From: Mycobacterium sp. 852013-50091_SCH5140682
Lineage (GTDB): Bacteria > Actinomycetota > Actinomycetes > Mycobacteriales > Mycobacteriaceae
Direction of reading: 5' to 3'
Assembly (NCBI RefSeq): GCF_001665685.1
Contig: NZ_LZTB01000100.1
Location: forward strand, 62,001-126,000
DNA: 64,000 nt
Under the pieces are notes generated by a model. That model was given only the letters and a program-made list of their open reading frames with translations, was not told where the DNA came from and ran no database searches. Numbering within the stretch: position 1 is the stretch's first letter; each line of letters begins with the position of its first letter. The position numbers and the translations under genes were made by a program. This document shows positions 20,201 through 27,022 of the stretch, in pieces.

Positions 20201-21214
20201 CTGGCCCTTGGCGTCCACGACCGCCAGATCCCAACCGGGCAGCGGCAGACCGATGCTGACGGGCCCTTGCCCGTCCAGCTTGGCTCCGCACGCCACGACG
20301 GTGGCCTCGGTGGGCCCGTAGGTGTTCCACAGCTCGCGCCCGTCCACTGCGAGACGCTGCGCGAGCTCGGGTGGGCACGCCTCACCGCCGAAGATGAGCA
20401 GTCGCACGGCCTCCAGTGCCTCGGCGGGCCACAGCGCCGCCAGCGTCGGCACCGTCGACACGACGGTGATGTCGCGGCTCACCAGCCACGGGCCCAGATC
20501 CATACCGCTGCGCACCAGCGATCGGGGCGCCGGGACCAGGCAGGCCCCGTGCCGCCAGGCCAGCCACATCTCCTCGCACGACGCGTCGAACGCCACCGAC
20601 AAACCGGCCAACACCCGGTCTCCAGGTCCGATTGGGTTGTCCTGCAGGAACATTCGTGCTTCAGCGTCGACGAACGCGGCCGCGCTGCGGTGCGTCACCG
20701 CCACACCCTTGGGTGTTCCCGTCGATCCGGAGGTGAAGATGATCCAGGCGTCGTCACGGACCAGCGGCGCCGCCGCACGCCAGCCCCGCGATGATCCGGG
20801 GCCCCGCACCAGGCCGGCCTCGGTGATCACGCCCACGACGTTGGCCTCGCCGAAAACCAGCTGGGCGCGTTCGTCGGGATCGTCGGCGTCCACCGGGACG
20901 TAGGCCGCGCCGGCGGCCAGGGTCGCCAGGATCGCGACGTAGAGCGCGTAGGTGCCCGAGGGCATCCGGATCCCGATCCGGTCGCCGCGGCCGATGCCGC
21001 GCGCCGCGAGCCAGGCGACGCTGTCTTCGACGTCGGTGATCAGTTCGGCGTAGGTGAGTTGCACCGACCCGTCGTCGAGCGCGGGCGCGTCGGGGAATCT
21101 GCGCGCGGTGTCGCGCAGGATGTCCACCAGCGTCCGCGGCTCGGGCGCCGCAGAGGACAGCACGTATTGCGCAGGGATCGCGTGCTCGGCGTGTGCTTCA
21201 TCCGCAGCTGTCAC
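17279..21214 (-). CDS. Pls/PosA-type nonribosomal peptide synthetase (A-T-membrane-three LbH domains)
   Basis: A 1311-residue protein, almost the length of Streptomyces epsilon-poly-L-lysine synthetase (~1319). The adenylation domain (~20-495) shows IIFTSGSTGTPKG, the amino-acid-binding Asp in AFDASCEEMW, NTYGPTEA, YRSGDLV, GRADDQVKVGGRRIELGE and RTSGKVDR. The carrier domain has LGGGSLSAAQL (phosphopantetheine Ser ~541). There is no condensation or thioesterase domain. Instead hydrophobic pairs at ~600-670, ~830-910 and ~1090-1160 alternate with three hexapeptide/left-handed beta-helix domains, each closing in GSPAV, GSPPV or GNPIAPW. This is the TIGR02353 terminal-domain architecture. It heads a GTGA-coupled operon with an M1 peptidase and envelope genes. 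Product unknown. Confidence 0.9.
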   Translation of the reverse strand: MTAADEAHAEHAIPAQYVLSSAAPEPRTLVDILRDTARRFPDAPALDDGSVQLTYAELITDVEDSVAWLAARGIGRGDRIGIRMPSGTYALYVAILATLAAGAAYVPVDADDPDERAQLVFGEANVVGVITEAGLVRGPGSSRGWRAAAPLVRDDAWIIFTSGSTGTPKGVAVTHRSAAAFVDAEARMFLQDNPIGPGDRVLAGLSVAFDASCEEMWLAWRHGACLVPAPRSLVRSGMDLGPWLVSRDITVVSTVPTLAALWPAEALEAVRLLIFGGEACPPELAQRLAVDGRELWNTYGPTEATVVACGAKLDGQGPVSIGLPLPGWDLAVVDAKGQQVAFGEVGELVIGGVGLARYLDPEKDAEKYAAMPTLGWSRAYRSGDLVRLEPDGLYFQGRADDQVKVGGRRIELGEVDNALVNLPGVSGGAAAVRKTASGTPLLVGYIASADPDFDLAAARTALSEALPAALVPRLVLLDDLPTRTSGKVDRNALPWPPPGETEQDAPELGGTLGWLAGLWRDVLGTAVDGPEADFIALGGGSLSAAQLVAALRQKYPQVTVADLYDHPRLGSLAGYLDELKPPPQVETRVVKPTPWLTQAAQVALSLPLATLTGVQWVVWLALLNNIAAAAGIVPWATPVNWWWLLAGFLIFITPVGRMGIAVLFARMLLSGLEPGTYRRGGAVHLRVWIAERLADASGAENLAGAPWMVYYARALGNSVGKGVDLHSAPPVTGMLKIGHRASVEPEVDLTGHWIDGDLFHVGPVSIGNDATIGARTTLLPGATVGKNADVAPGSAVVGKVKNGQFWKGSPAVKSGKARHPWPDHRPGRAPVWVAVYGVTSVLLGSLPLAALGVGLAVVGWGVRGTASPKEAILPALAWTPVAAMVAMVVYAGLTVIGVRLLSLRLSEGYHPVRSRVGWQLWATERLMDAARNYLFPIYASLLTPWWLRLLGAKVGKGTEISTALFTPKFTEVQDGAFLADDTMVASYELGGGWIHVAKATIGKRAFLGNSGITQPGRKVPDDGLVAVLSAAPHKAKAGSSWLGSPPVRLRRNPTAADALRTFHPSNRLKIMRGTVETCRIIPVIVTFAIGVAVLGALQASAIRIGYLWTALASGLVLLAAGALAGAIAVVAKWLVIGRIRAVEHPLWSSFVWRNEVSDTFVETVAAPWFARAASGTPVMNLWLRGLGASIGHGVWCETYWLPEADLVTLGTAATVNRGCVVQTHLFHDRIMRLDSVVLEDGATLGPHCVALPAARLGAGATVGPGSLVMRGDEVPASTRWQGNPIAPWNLFGKKRGGTADKGSKSPEDTAA

Positions 21215-21278
21215 GAGTACAAACTACTAAGCCGCGGTCCCGGTGGGCGGATCAAGCGCACGGCGTGGCACACTTGTC

Positions 21279-21386
21279 GGCGGAGGGGAGTATTCCTTCG
21301 CCGCAGTGTCGTCATCACATCGGCTGACATGAAGCCGATCGGTGCTGCGGGCCCGGCCGTAAGGCGGGTGGAAGAGACCTCCGGCG
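21279..21386 (+). ncRNA. yybP-ykoY (Mn2+) riboswitch upstream of terC
   Basis: Hallmarks of the family are present in order: GGGGAGTA at 21285-21292, GTCGTCATCAC at 21308-21318 and AGAGACC near the 3' end. The closing P1 helix is CGGAGG (21281-21286) with CCTCCG (21378-21383). The 3' P1 strand extended to 21385 (CCTCCGGC) is also perfectly complementary to the SD region GCCGGAGG at 21397-21404, giving a simple translational switch: P1 formation frees the ribosome binding site. The next gene is TerC, a Mn2+ exporter family commonly controlled by this riboswitch. Confidence 0.85.
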
Positions 21387-21399
21387 TTTTGTGACGGCC

Positions 21400-21405
21400 G
21401 GAGGA
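21400..21405 (+). promoter_or_regulatory. Shine-Dalgarno of terC, sequestered by riboswitch
   Basis: GGAGGA lies 6 bp before ATG 21412 and so fixes the start codon, against the in-frame GTG at 21391. The eight bases 21397-21404 form a perfect hairpin with 21378-21385 across an 11-nt loop when P1 of the riboswitch is not formed. Confidence 0.75.
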
Positions 21406-21411
21406 TTCCTG

Positions 21412-22380
21412 ATGCATGTAACCCAGCTCGAGTGGATTGTCACGCTGACCGTGACGATCGCTGTGCTCTTGTTCGACGTCGTGGTGATCGGCCGCAGGCC
21501 CCACGAGCCGACGACCCGCGAAACTGCGACGTACCTGTCGGTCTACGTCGGCTTGGCAGTGGCCTTCGGGGTGTGGGTGTGGTCCTTCCACGGCAGCCAG
21601 TTCGGGCTGGAGTTCTTCGCCGGGTGGCTCACCGAATACAGCCTGTCGGTGGACAACCTGTTCATCTTCCTGATCATCATGGCCAGCTTCAAAGTGCCCA
21701 GGATCTATCAGCAGCAGGCACTGCTCGTCGGCATCATCCTGGCGCTGATCTTCCGCGGCATCTTCATAGCGCTCGGTGCGGTCGCCATCGAGCAGTTCTC
21801 CTGGGTGTTCTACATCTTCGGGGCGTTCCTGCTGTACACCGCGATCAACCTGGTGCGCGACACCGAGCACGACGACGACGCCGACAACTTCGTGGTGCGG
21901 TTCGCGCAGCGGCACCTGCGGACCACGGACCGCTGGGACGGGCTGAGGTTGTGGGTCAACGAGAACGGGTCTCGGCTGATGACGCCGATGTTCCTGGTGA
22001 TCGTCGCGCTGGGCACCACCGACCTGCTGTTCGCGCTGGATTCGATTCCCGCGATCTACGGTCTCACGCAACAGCCCTACCTGGTGTTCACCGCCAACGT
22101 GTTCGCGTTGATGGGCTTGCGCCAGCTGTACTTCCTGCTCGGCGATCTGCTCAAGCGCTTGGTGTACCTGTCGCAGGGCTTGGCCGTCATTCTCTTCTTC
22201 ATCGGCGTGAAGCTCGTGCTGCACGCCTTGCACGAGAACGAGTTGCCGTTCATCAACGGCGGTGAGCCCGTGCCGGTGCCGGACATCCCCACGCTGGTCA
22301 GTCTCGGCGTGATCGTCGTGACCCTGGCGATAACCACGGTGGCGAGCCTCTACAAGACCCGGGTGCGTGACGCCCGGTAG
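21412..22380 (+). CDS. TerC-family integral membrane protein (putative Mn2+ exporter)
   Basis: 322 residues with about eight to nine transmembrane helices. The family signatures are visible: the acidic SLSVDNLFIF in an early helix and GTTDLLFALDSIPAI in a later one, both carrying the intramembrane Asp residues thought to bind metal. Start ATG 21412 is chosen for its strong SD. TerC proteins were named for tellurite resistance but many export Mn2+, some during secretion of metalloproteins. The upstream yybP-ykoY riboswitch supports manganese homeostasis. Metal specificity is inferred from the riboswitch, not tested. Confidence 0.9.
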   Translation: MHVTQLEWIVTLTVTIAVLLFDVVVIGRRPHEPTTRETATYLSVYVGLAVAFGVWVWSFHGSQFGLEFFAGWLTEYSLSVDNLFIFLIIMASFKVPRIYQQQALLVGIILALIFRGIFIALGAVAIEQFSWVFYIFGAFLLYTAINLVRDTEHDDDADNFVVRFAQRHLRTTDRWDGLRLWVNENGSRLMTPMFLVIVALGTTDLLFALDSIPAIYGLTQQPYLVFTANVFALMGLRQLYFLLGDLLKRLVYLSQGLAVILFFIGVKLVLHALHENELPFINGGEPVPVPDIPTLVSLGVIVVTLAITTVASLYKTRVRDAR

Positions 22381-22455
22381 TGTCGAGGAGTTGTCACTAA
22401 AGCAAATGGTCGGCGCGACCTGGGTGACCTCATTACATTAAGGATGTGATGGCCC

Positions 22456-23640
22456 ATGCGCGCACCGACGGTGCCTGCAGAAAATGAGCAGCGGTTGTCG
22501 CTGCTACTCGTCGAGGACGACCGAGCCGATGCGCTGCTGGTCGAGGAGTTGATCGCCGACGCCGACGCCGACATCGAGTTTCGTTGGGCGCAGTCGCTTT
22601 CCGACGCCGAACAGGCACTGTCCGCCACCCGGCCGCATTGCGTGCTCCTCGATCTGAATCTGCCCGACGCCATCGGGATCGACGCCTTGCACCGGCTGGC
22701 CAAGCTGGATGCCGCCATCCCGATCGTGGTGCTTACGGGTTTGCACGACGAGCATTTCGGCGTTTCTGCCGTTGCGTCGGGCGCGCAGGATTACCTGGTC
22801 AAGGGCCGGGTGGAGCCGCAGGTGCTGGTGCGCGCGGTGCGCTACGCCATCGAGCGCAAACGTGCCGAACTCACCGCCGTGGCCCTGCACGCCAGTCACC
22901 TGCGGGCGCAAGAGAATGCGCGGCTCGAGCGCGGGCTGCTCCCGTCCCCGTTGCTGCTCGGGGACCCGGGCGTCGAAATCATCACGCAATCCCTGCCCAG
23001 CCGCCAGGACGCCCTGATCGGCGGGGATTTCTACGATGTGGTGCAGACCAACGACCGGACCGTCCACGTGATGATCGGAGATGTCGCCGGTCACGGCCCG
23101 GATGCCGCAGCGTTGGGGGTGGCGCTGCGGATCGGCTGGCGCGCGCTGACATTCGCGGGGTTGCGGGGAAATGAGCGGATGCGCCAACTGGACCGGATAC
23201 TGACCACCGAACGCCCGGGGACCGGAGTGTTCGCAACGCTGCTGAGCTTGGCGATCGATCCTGACAGCGGTCGCTACACGGCGGTGCGGGCAGGGCACCC
23301 CGGGATGCTCGGCCACGGCAGAAACTCTGTCGAATGGATCGAGCCGCCGGCCGGCCCCGCCCTGGGACTCGGCGCCGAGGAGTGGCCCGTCAACCAACTG
23401 CAGCTGGCAGAAGGGCAGGGCCTGCTGTTGCTCACCGACGGCTTGTTCGAGGGCCATGTGGGGGCCGGCGACGAACGCCTCGGGGAAGCCGGCCTGCTCC
23501 GGGTGGCTCGCACCTTGGCGGGGTTGCCGGGACGGGAGTTCGTCGACGCCCTCATCGGCCAAGCCGAGACCTACGCTCAACCGCATGGGGGTCTCACCGA
23601 CGACATCGCGGTGATCCGGGTCGAGCGGTCTCCCCGATGA
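22456..23640 (+). CDS. Response regulator/PP2C (SpoIIE-type) serine phosphatase
   Basis: 394 residues. The N-terminal receiver domain (~15-135) has LLVEDDRAD, phospho-acceptor Asp in LLDLNLPD and Lys in DYLVKGR. A helical linker leads to a SpoIIE/RsbU-like phosphatase with metal-binding Asp residues in GGDFYDV, IGDVAGHGPDAA, LLTDGLFE and GLTDDIAVI. Such proteins dephosphorylate STAS anti-sigma antagonists after phosphorylation of the receiver. The next gene, a histidine kinase, overlaps by 4 bp (ATGA). The convergent RsbW-like and STAS genes just downstream are natural partners. Confidence 0.9.
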   Translation: MRAPTVPAENEQRLSLLLVEDDRADALLVEELIADADADIEFRWAQSLSDAEQALSATRPHCVLLDLNLPDAIGIDALHRLAKLDAAIPIVVLTGLHDEHFGVSAVASGAQDYLVKGRVEPQVLVRAVRYAIERKRAELTAVALHASHLRAQENARLERGLLPSPLLLGDPGVEIITQSLPSRQDALIGGDFYDVVQTNDRTVHVMIGDVAGHGPDAAALGVALRIGWRALTFAGLRGNERMRQLDRILTTERPGTGVFATLLSLAIDPDSGRYTAVRAGHPGMLGHGRNSVEWIEPPAGPALGLGAEEWPVNQLQLAEGQGLLLLTDGLFEGHVGAGDERLGEAGLLRVARTLAGLPGREFVDALIGQAETYAQPHGGLTDDIAVIRVERSPR

Positions 23641-25163
23641 AGCTCACCGTCCAGGGCTGGCTCAACGTGGTGCTGGCGGCCATGGGCGGCATCGTGCTCG
23701 CGGGGGCTGTGGCCGGGGGGCTCATGATCCGCTGGACCGACCAGGTTTCCGATGATCTGATCAACCACCTGCAGCCCGCCCGGGTGGCTGCCTACCGGCT
23801 GCAGGCGGCGCTGCGCGATCAGGAAACGGCCGTCCGCGGTTACGCCATCGCGGCAGACCGGCAGTTCCTGCAGCCTTATGACGAGGGACAGAGCGTCGCC
23901 ACCGCGGCCGCCGCCGACATCCGATCACTGGTGGGGGACCGCGAGGAGCAACTGGCCGATCTCGACGCGATTCAGCGGGCGGCGGACAAGTGGCGCAGTA
24001 CGTATGCCGCTCCGCTCATCGTCAGCGTCACACCGGGCAGGCCCGCTGTCGTCGATGAGCGGACCGCCGAGCGCGGGAAGACCGAATTCGACGGTATGAG
24101 GACACTTTTCGACGCCCAGAACGCGCACCTCGAGCAGGTCAGGAACACGGCGCGCGATGAGCTGAACCGCAGCCGGACTTGGCGCGACGGAATGCTGATC
24201 GCCGTGATCGTCGCATTCGTCGCCACCGCGCTGCTGCTGGCAGTCTGGGTGCGTGGTGCGGTGATACGTCCGCTGGACGCACTTGCCGCGGCGTGCCGAA
24301 GGATCACCCAGGGCAACTTCGCTGACCGCATCGTCCCCAAGGGGCCCAAGGACATTCGGGCCATCTCGGTCGATGTCGAGGATATGCGGCAGCGGATCGT
24401 CGATGAGCTCGACGCTTCGCAGTCCGCGAAGGCGTCACTGGATGAGCAGGCCGACGAGCTGAGGCGGTCGAATGCCGAGCTCGAGCAGTTCGCCTACGTG
24501 GCGTCACATGACCTGCAGGAGCCGCTCAGAAAGGTTGCCTCGTTCTGCCAGTTATTGGAGAAGCGGTACGGCGACAAGCTCGATGAGCGCGGAATCGAGT
24601 ACATCGGTTTCGCGGTCGATGGGGCAAAACGCATGCAGATACTGATCAACGATCTGTTGACCTTTTCCCGGGTGGGGCGGTTGGGCACCACTCGCGCAGA
24701 GGTGGATCTTGGGGCGACGCTGGCGTCCGCGTTGACCAATCTGTCTGCTGCTGTGGAGGATTCGGGCGCGGACATCGTGCTTCCGGCCGAACCGCTGCCC
24801 CACGTCGATGGGGACCCGACACTGCTGACGATGGTGTGGCAGAACCTGATCGGTAACGCGGTAAAGTTCAGCCGGGACGGCTTCGTGCCCCACGTCGCGA
24901 TCGAGTATCAGCCCGACGGCGAGGCCTGGCTGTTCGCCGTGTCGGACAACGGCATCGGTATCGGTGAAGAATTCGCCGACAAGGTCTTCGTCATCTTCCA
25001 GCGATTGCACGGCCGGGATTCTTACGGCGGAACGGGTATCGGGCTTGCGCTGTGCAAGAAGATCGTCGAATACCACGGTGGCAACATCTGGATAGACACG
25101 TCGTATTCGGGCGGGACCCGGATCAATTTCACCCTGCCCCGAATGGAAGGAAACCCGCAATGA
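23637..25163 (+). CDS. Membrane sensor histidine kinase (CHASE3-HAMP-HisKA-HATPase)
   Basis: 508 residues. A first membrane helix (~10-32) is followed by a helical CHASE3-like sensor region (LQAALRDQETAVRGYAI), a second helix (~185-208), HAMP, a coiled linker, then HisKA with the phospho-acceptor His in VASHDLQEPLRK and the HATPase with N box NLIGNAVKFS and G boxes DNGIGIG and YGGTGIGLALCKK. The C-terminus ATGA-overlaps the Rcp1-like regulator. The kinase has the architecture of phytochrome-like or CHASE3 kinases paired with single-domain regulators. Signal unknown. Confidence 0.92.
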   Translation: MKLTVQGWLNVVLAAMGGIVLAGAVAGGLMIRWTDQVSDDLINHLQPARVAAYRLQAALRDQETAVRGYAIAADRQFLQPYDEGQSVATAAAADIRSLVGDREEQLADLDAIQRAADKWRSTYAAPLIVSVTPGRPAVVDERTAERGKTEFDGMRTLFDAQNAHLEQVRNTARDELNRSRTWRDGMLIAVIVAFVATALLLAVWVRGAVIRPLDALAAACRRITQGNFADRIVPKGPKDIRAISVDVEDMRQRIVDELDASQSAKASLDEQADELRRSNAELEQFAYVASHDLQEPLRKVASFCQLLEKRYGDKLDERGIEYIGFAVDGAKRMQILINDLLTFSRVGRLGTTRAEVDLGATLASALTNLSAAVEDSGADIVLPAEPLPHVDGDPTLLTMVWQNLIGNAVKFSRDGFVPHVAIEYQPDGEAWLFAVSDNGIGIGEEFADKVFVIFQRLHGRDSYGGTGIGLALCKKIVEYHGGNIWIDTSYSGGTRINFTLPRMEGNPQ

Positions 25164-25606
25164 CATCAGGCGCGGAACCGCGTGCGATCGACATCCTGCT
25201 GGTCGAGGATGATCCCGGTGACGAGCTCATCACCCGGGAAGCGTTCGAGCACAACAAGATCGAGAACAATCTCTACGTCGCCCGCGACGGCGAGGAGGGG
25301 TTGGACTTTCTGTATCGCCGGGGTGCGTTCCAGAACGCCCCGACACCTGACCTCATCCTGCTCGACCTCAATCTGCCCAAGTACGACGGTCGCCAGCTCT
25401 TGGAGAAGGTCAAATCCGACGCAGAGCTCTGCCACATTCCCGTCGTCGTGCTGACCACCTCGTCGGCCGAAGAAGACATTCTGCGCAGCTACAAGTTGCA
25501 CGCAAACGCCTACGTCACCAAACCCGTTGACCTGGACCAGTTCATGAACGCGGTTCGGCAGATCGACGAGTTCTTCGTACAGGTCGTGCGGCTGCCTCAG
25601 TCCTGA
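25160..25606 (+). CDS. Single-domain response regulator (Rcp1-like)
   Basis: 148 residues consisting of a receiver domain alone: LLVEDDPGDELIT, phospho-acceptor Asp in LLDLNLPKYDG, and YVTKPVDLDQF. There is no DNA-binding output. The Rcp1-type insert LYRRGAFQNAPTPD is typical of regulators paired with CHASE3/phytochrome-like kinases. It is translationally coupled to the kinase (ATGA). It may act as a phosphate sink or pass phosphate to the receiver/PP2C protein encoded first in the operon. That routing is inference. Confidence 0.92.
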   Translation: MTSGAEPRAIDILLVEDDPGDELITREAFEHNKIENNLYVARDGEEGLDFLYRRGAFQNAPTPDLILLDLNLPKYDGRQLLEKVKSDAELCHIPVVVLTTSSAEEDILRSYKLHANAYVTKPVDLDQFMNAVRQIDEFFVQVVRLPQS

Positions 25607-25610
25607 CCGG

Positions 25611-26042
25611 TCACAAGGAGCCGGAGATGTGGTCCCACTGCAGCCGCACCTGCGTGCCGACCGGTGACGAGTCGATGATCGCGTGATCGCAGAGTGCGCG
25701 CATCAGAGGTATGCCGCGACCGCGCGCCGGATTGTTCGTCGGCGGCCGGACGGACCGCCAGATGCCTTGGTCGGCAACGGTAACGGTGAGTACTGCCGCA
25801 GTCGGATCGTAGTCGGCACGCAGATGCATGACGCCGGGCTGCGACGAGCTCACATAGGCGAATTCCGCGGCATTGGCCAGTGCCTCATTGACTGCCAACA
25901 GCACGTCGCTGGCCTTGACCGAGTCGAGCATGAGATGGCTGTGCAACCAGTCCGAGAACTCATGCCGAACCTGGGCGGCCGCTTCTGGCACGGCAGCGAC
26001 ATCAACCTTCGCGAAGCACGCTGGCTGTTGTTGGTCTGACAT
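25611..26042 (-). CDS. RsbW-like anti-sigma factor/serine kinase (HATPase_c_2)
   Basis: 143 residues of the GHKL fold: N-box region VNEALANAAEFAY (typical E-x2-x-N), VADQGIW and the G-box GRGIPLMRALCD. RsbW-type proteins bind a sigma factor or phosphorylate a STAS antagonist. It is encoded convergently with the kinase operon, 4 bp apart at the stops, and 17 bp downstream of the STAS gene on the same strand. No sigma factor gene lies nearby, so the target is elsewhere, for example a SigF-type factor. Confidence 0.87.
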   Translation of the reverse strand: MSDQQQPACFAKVDVAAVPEAAAQVRHEFSDWLHSHLMLDSVKASDVLLAVNEALANAAEFAYVSSSQPGVMHLRADYDPTAAVLTVTVADQGIWRSVRPPTNNPARGRGIPLMRALCDHAIIDSSPVGTQVRLQWDHISGSL

Positions 26043-26059
26043 GGCAACGTGAATCTCGT

Positions 26060-26452
26060 TTAATTCCTCATCGCGGCCAGTGCGTCGTCGAGAGTCGCGA
26101 ACAACTTCACGACGTCGTCGATGCCGACAAGTTTGAGAGGCCGGCTGGTGGCCGGACCGTCGGCCACCACTGCGAACCGCACCGCGGGCTGCAGCGCGTT
26201 GTGTGAGGCGACGAGCACACCCATCCCGGCGGAGGCGAGGAAATCAACAGCGCTCATGTCGACCACGACCGCCGACGGTGAGCTCTTCGTGGCAGAACGA
26301 ATGGCTTCCTCGAGCCGAGGCGCAGTCAGCATGTCCACTGTGCCCGATACCACCACGACGCTGATCTCACCGTCGCGGCGTTCTTCGACTGCGCAGTTGA
26401 CCGCCGCTGCGGCAGTGTTCGGGCCCTCGGTGGGGATTGGCTGGCTGGTCAT
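26060..26452 (-). CDS. STAS-domain anti-sigma-factor-antagonist-like protein
   Basis: 130 residues with a STAS fold: VVVVSGTVDMLTAPRLEEAI, VVVDMSAVDFLASAGMGVL and a C-terminal helical part. By hand alignment with B. subtilis SpoIIAA (FMDSSGLG) the phosphorylated second Ser corresponds to Ala here (FLASAGMG), while the preceding Ser is kept. If the alignment holds, this antagonist could not be switched off at the usual residue. First gene of a two-gene operon with the RsbW-like protein; about 180 bp of non-coding DNA separates it from the divergent 26.6-kb gene. Confidence 0.85.
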   Translation of the reverse strand: MTSQPIPTEGPNTAAAAVNCAVEERRDGEISVVVVSGTVDMLTAPRLEEAIRSATKSSPSAVVVDMSAVDFLASAGMGVLVASHNALQPAVRFAVVADGPATSRPLKLVGIDDVVKLFATLDDALAAMRN

Positions 26453-26632
26453 AGGGTCACCTCCGACGTGTTCGTGCGCCTATGGCGACAGTACAAGGAC
26501 AAGCGGCATCGCCGCCGCCGCGCCCTGCATACCCACAACGGGGCGAACTCACACCTGCCGTTGGTCATTTCCTTGTATTCGCCCTGAGTACAACCCTTCG
26601 GCTTCGCGTCCTGCGTCCGTAGCGTCGACTCC

Positions 26633-27022
26633 GTGCGGATCTTCGTGGCAGATGCGGATGACTGGACCGAATTGACCGACGGCGCCGAGCCGGTGGTGCG
26701 GATCTCGGCGCCCGACCTGGCGCGGGCCCGGCGGATCCGGGCCGGTGTCGACGGAGACGTGGCGGTGATCCTCGACGTCACGGTCGCAGTCGGCGCTGAT
26801 TTCCGGTCAGCCCGGCGCGCGTTGCAGGTGGCGACGGACGAGTCCAACGTGCGTTACGTCGGTACGGTGCTTGGGCTGGCGGGTCTGATCGCCGACATCG
26901 AGGCCGCCGGTGTGGCCGACGGGGTGACGCTGGTCGCGGCCGCCCCGGGCCAGGATCTGCGGGCCGTCGGTGTCGATGTGCAGCGTCTGCTGACCTCGCG
27001 GGCTCAGGCCAGGGCTTCGTAG
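26633..27022 (+). CDS. Conserved hypothetical protein
   Basis: 129 residues starting GTG (VRIFVADADDW). No domain is recognised with confidence. The C-terminal half (YVGTVLGLAGLIADIEAAGVADGVTL) recalls the last part of luciferase-like flavin monooxygenases, but the protein is far too short for one. Codon use is typical of the genome. Its stop is 19 bp past the convergent stop of the beta-lactamase-family gene, so the two overlap at their 3' ends. Confidence 0.6.
   Translation: MRIFVADADDWTELTDGAEPVVRISAPDLARARRIRAGVDGDVAVILDVTVAVGADFRSARRALQVATDESNVRYVGTVLGLAGLIADIEAAGVADGVTLVAAAPGQDLRAVGVDVQRLLTSRAQARAS

Noticed and set aside
18743..20794. 683-codon plus-strand open frame opposite the NRPS gene
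   Set aside because: The minus strand shows complete adenylation and carrier motifs; the antisense translation is low-complexity Gln/Arg/Gly.
26453..26632. SigF-type promoter (GTTT-N15-GGGTA) ahead of the STAS/RsbW operon
   Set aside because: A GGGTAT-like -10 on the minus strand (ATACCC at 26529) has no matching GTTT at the required distance.
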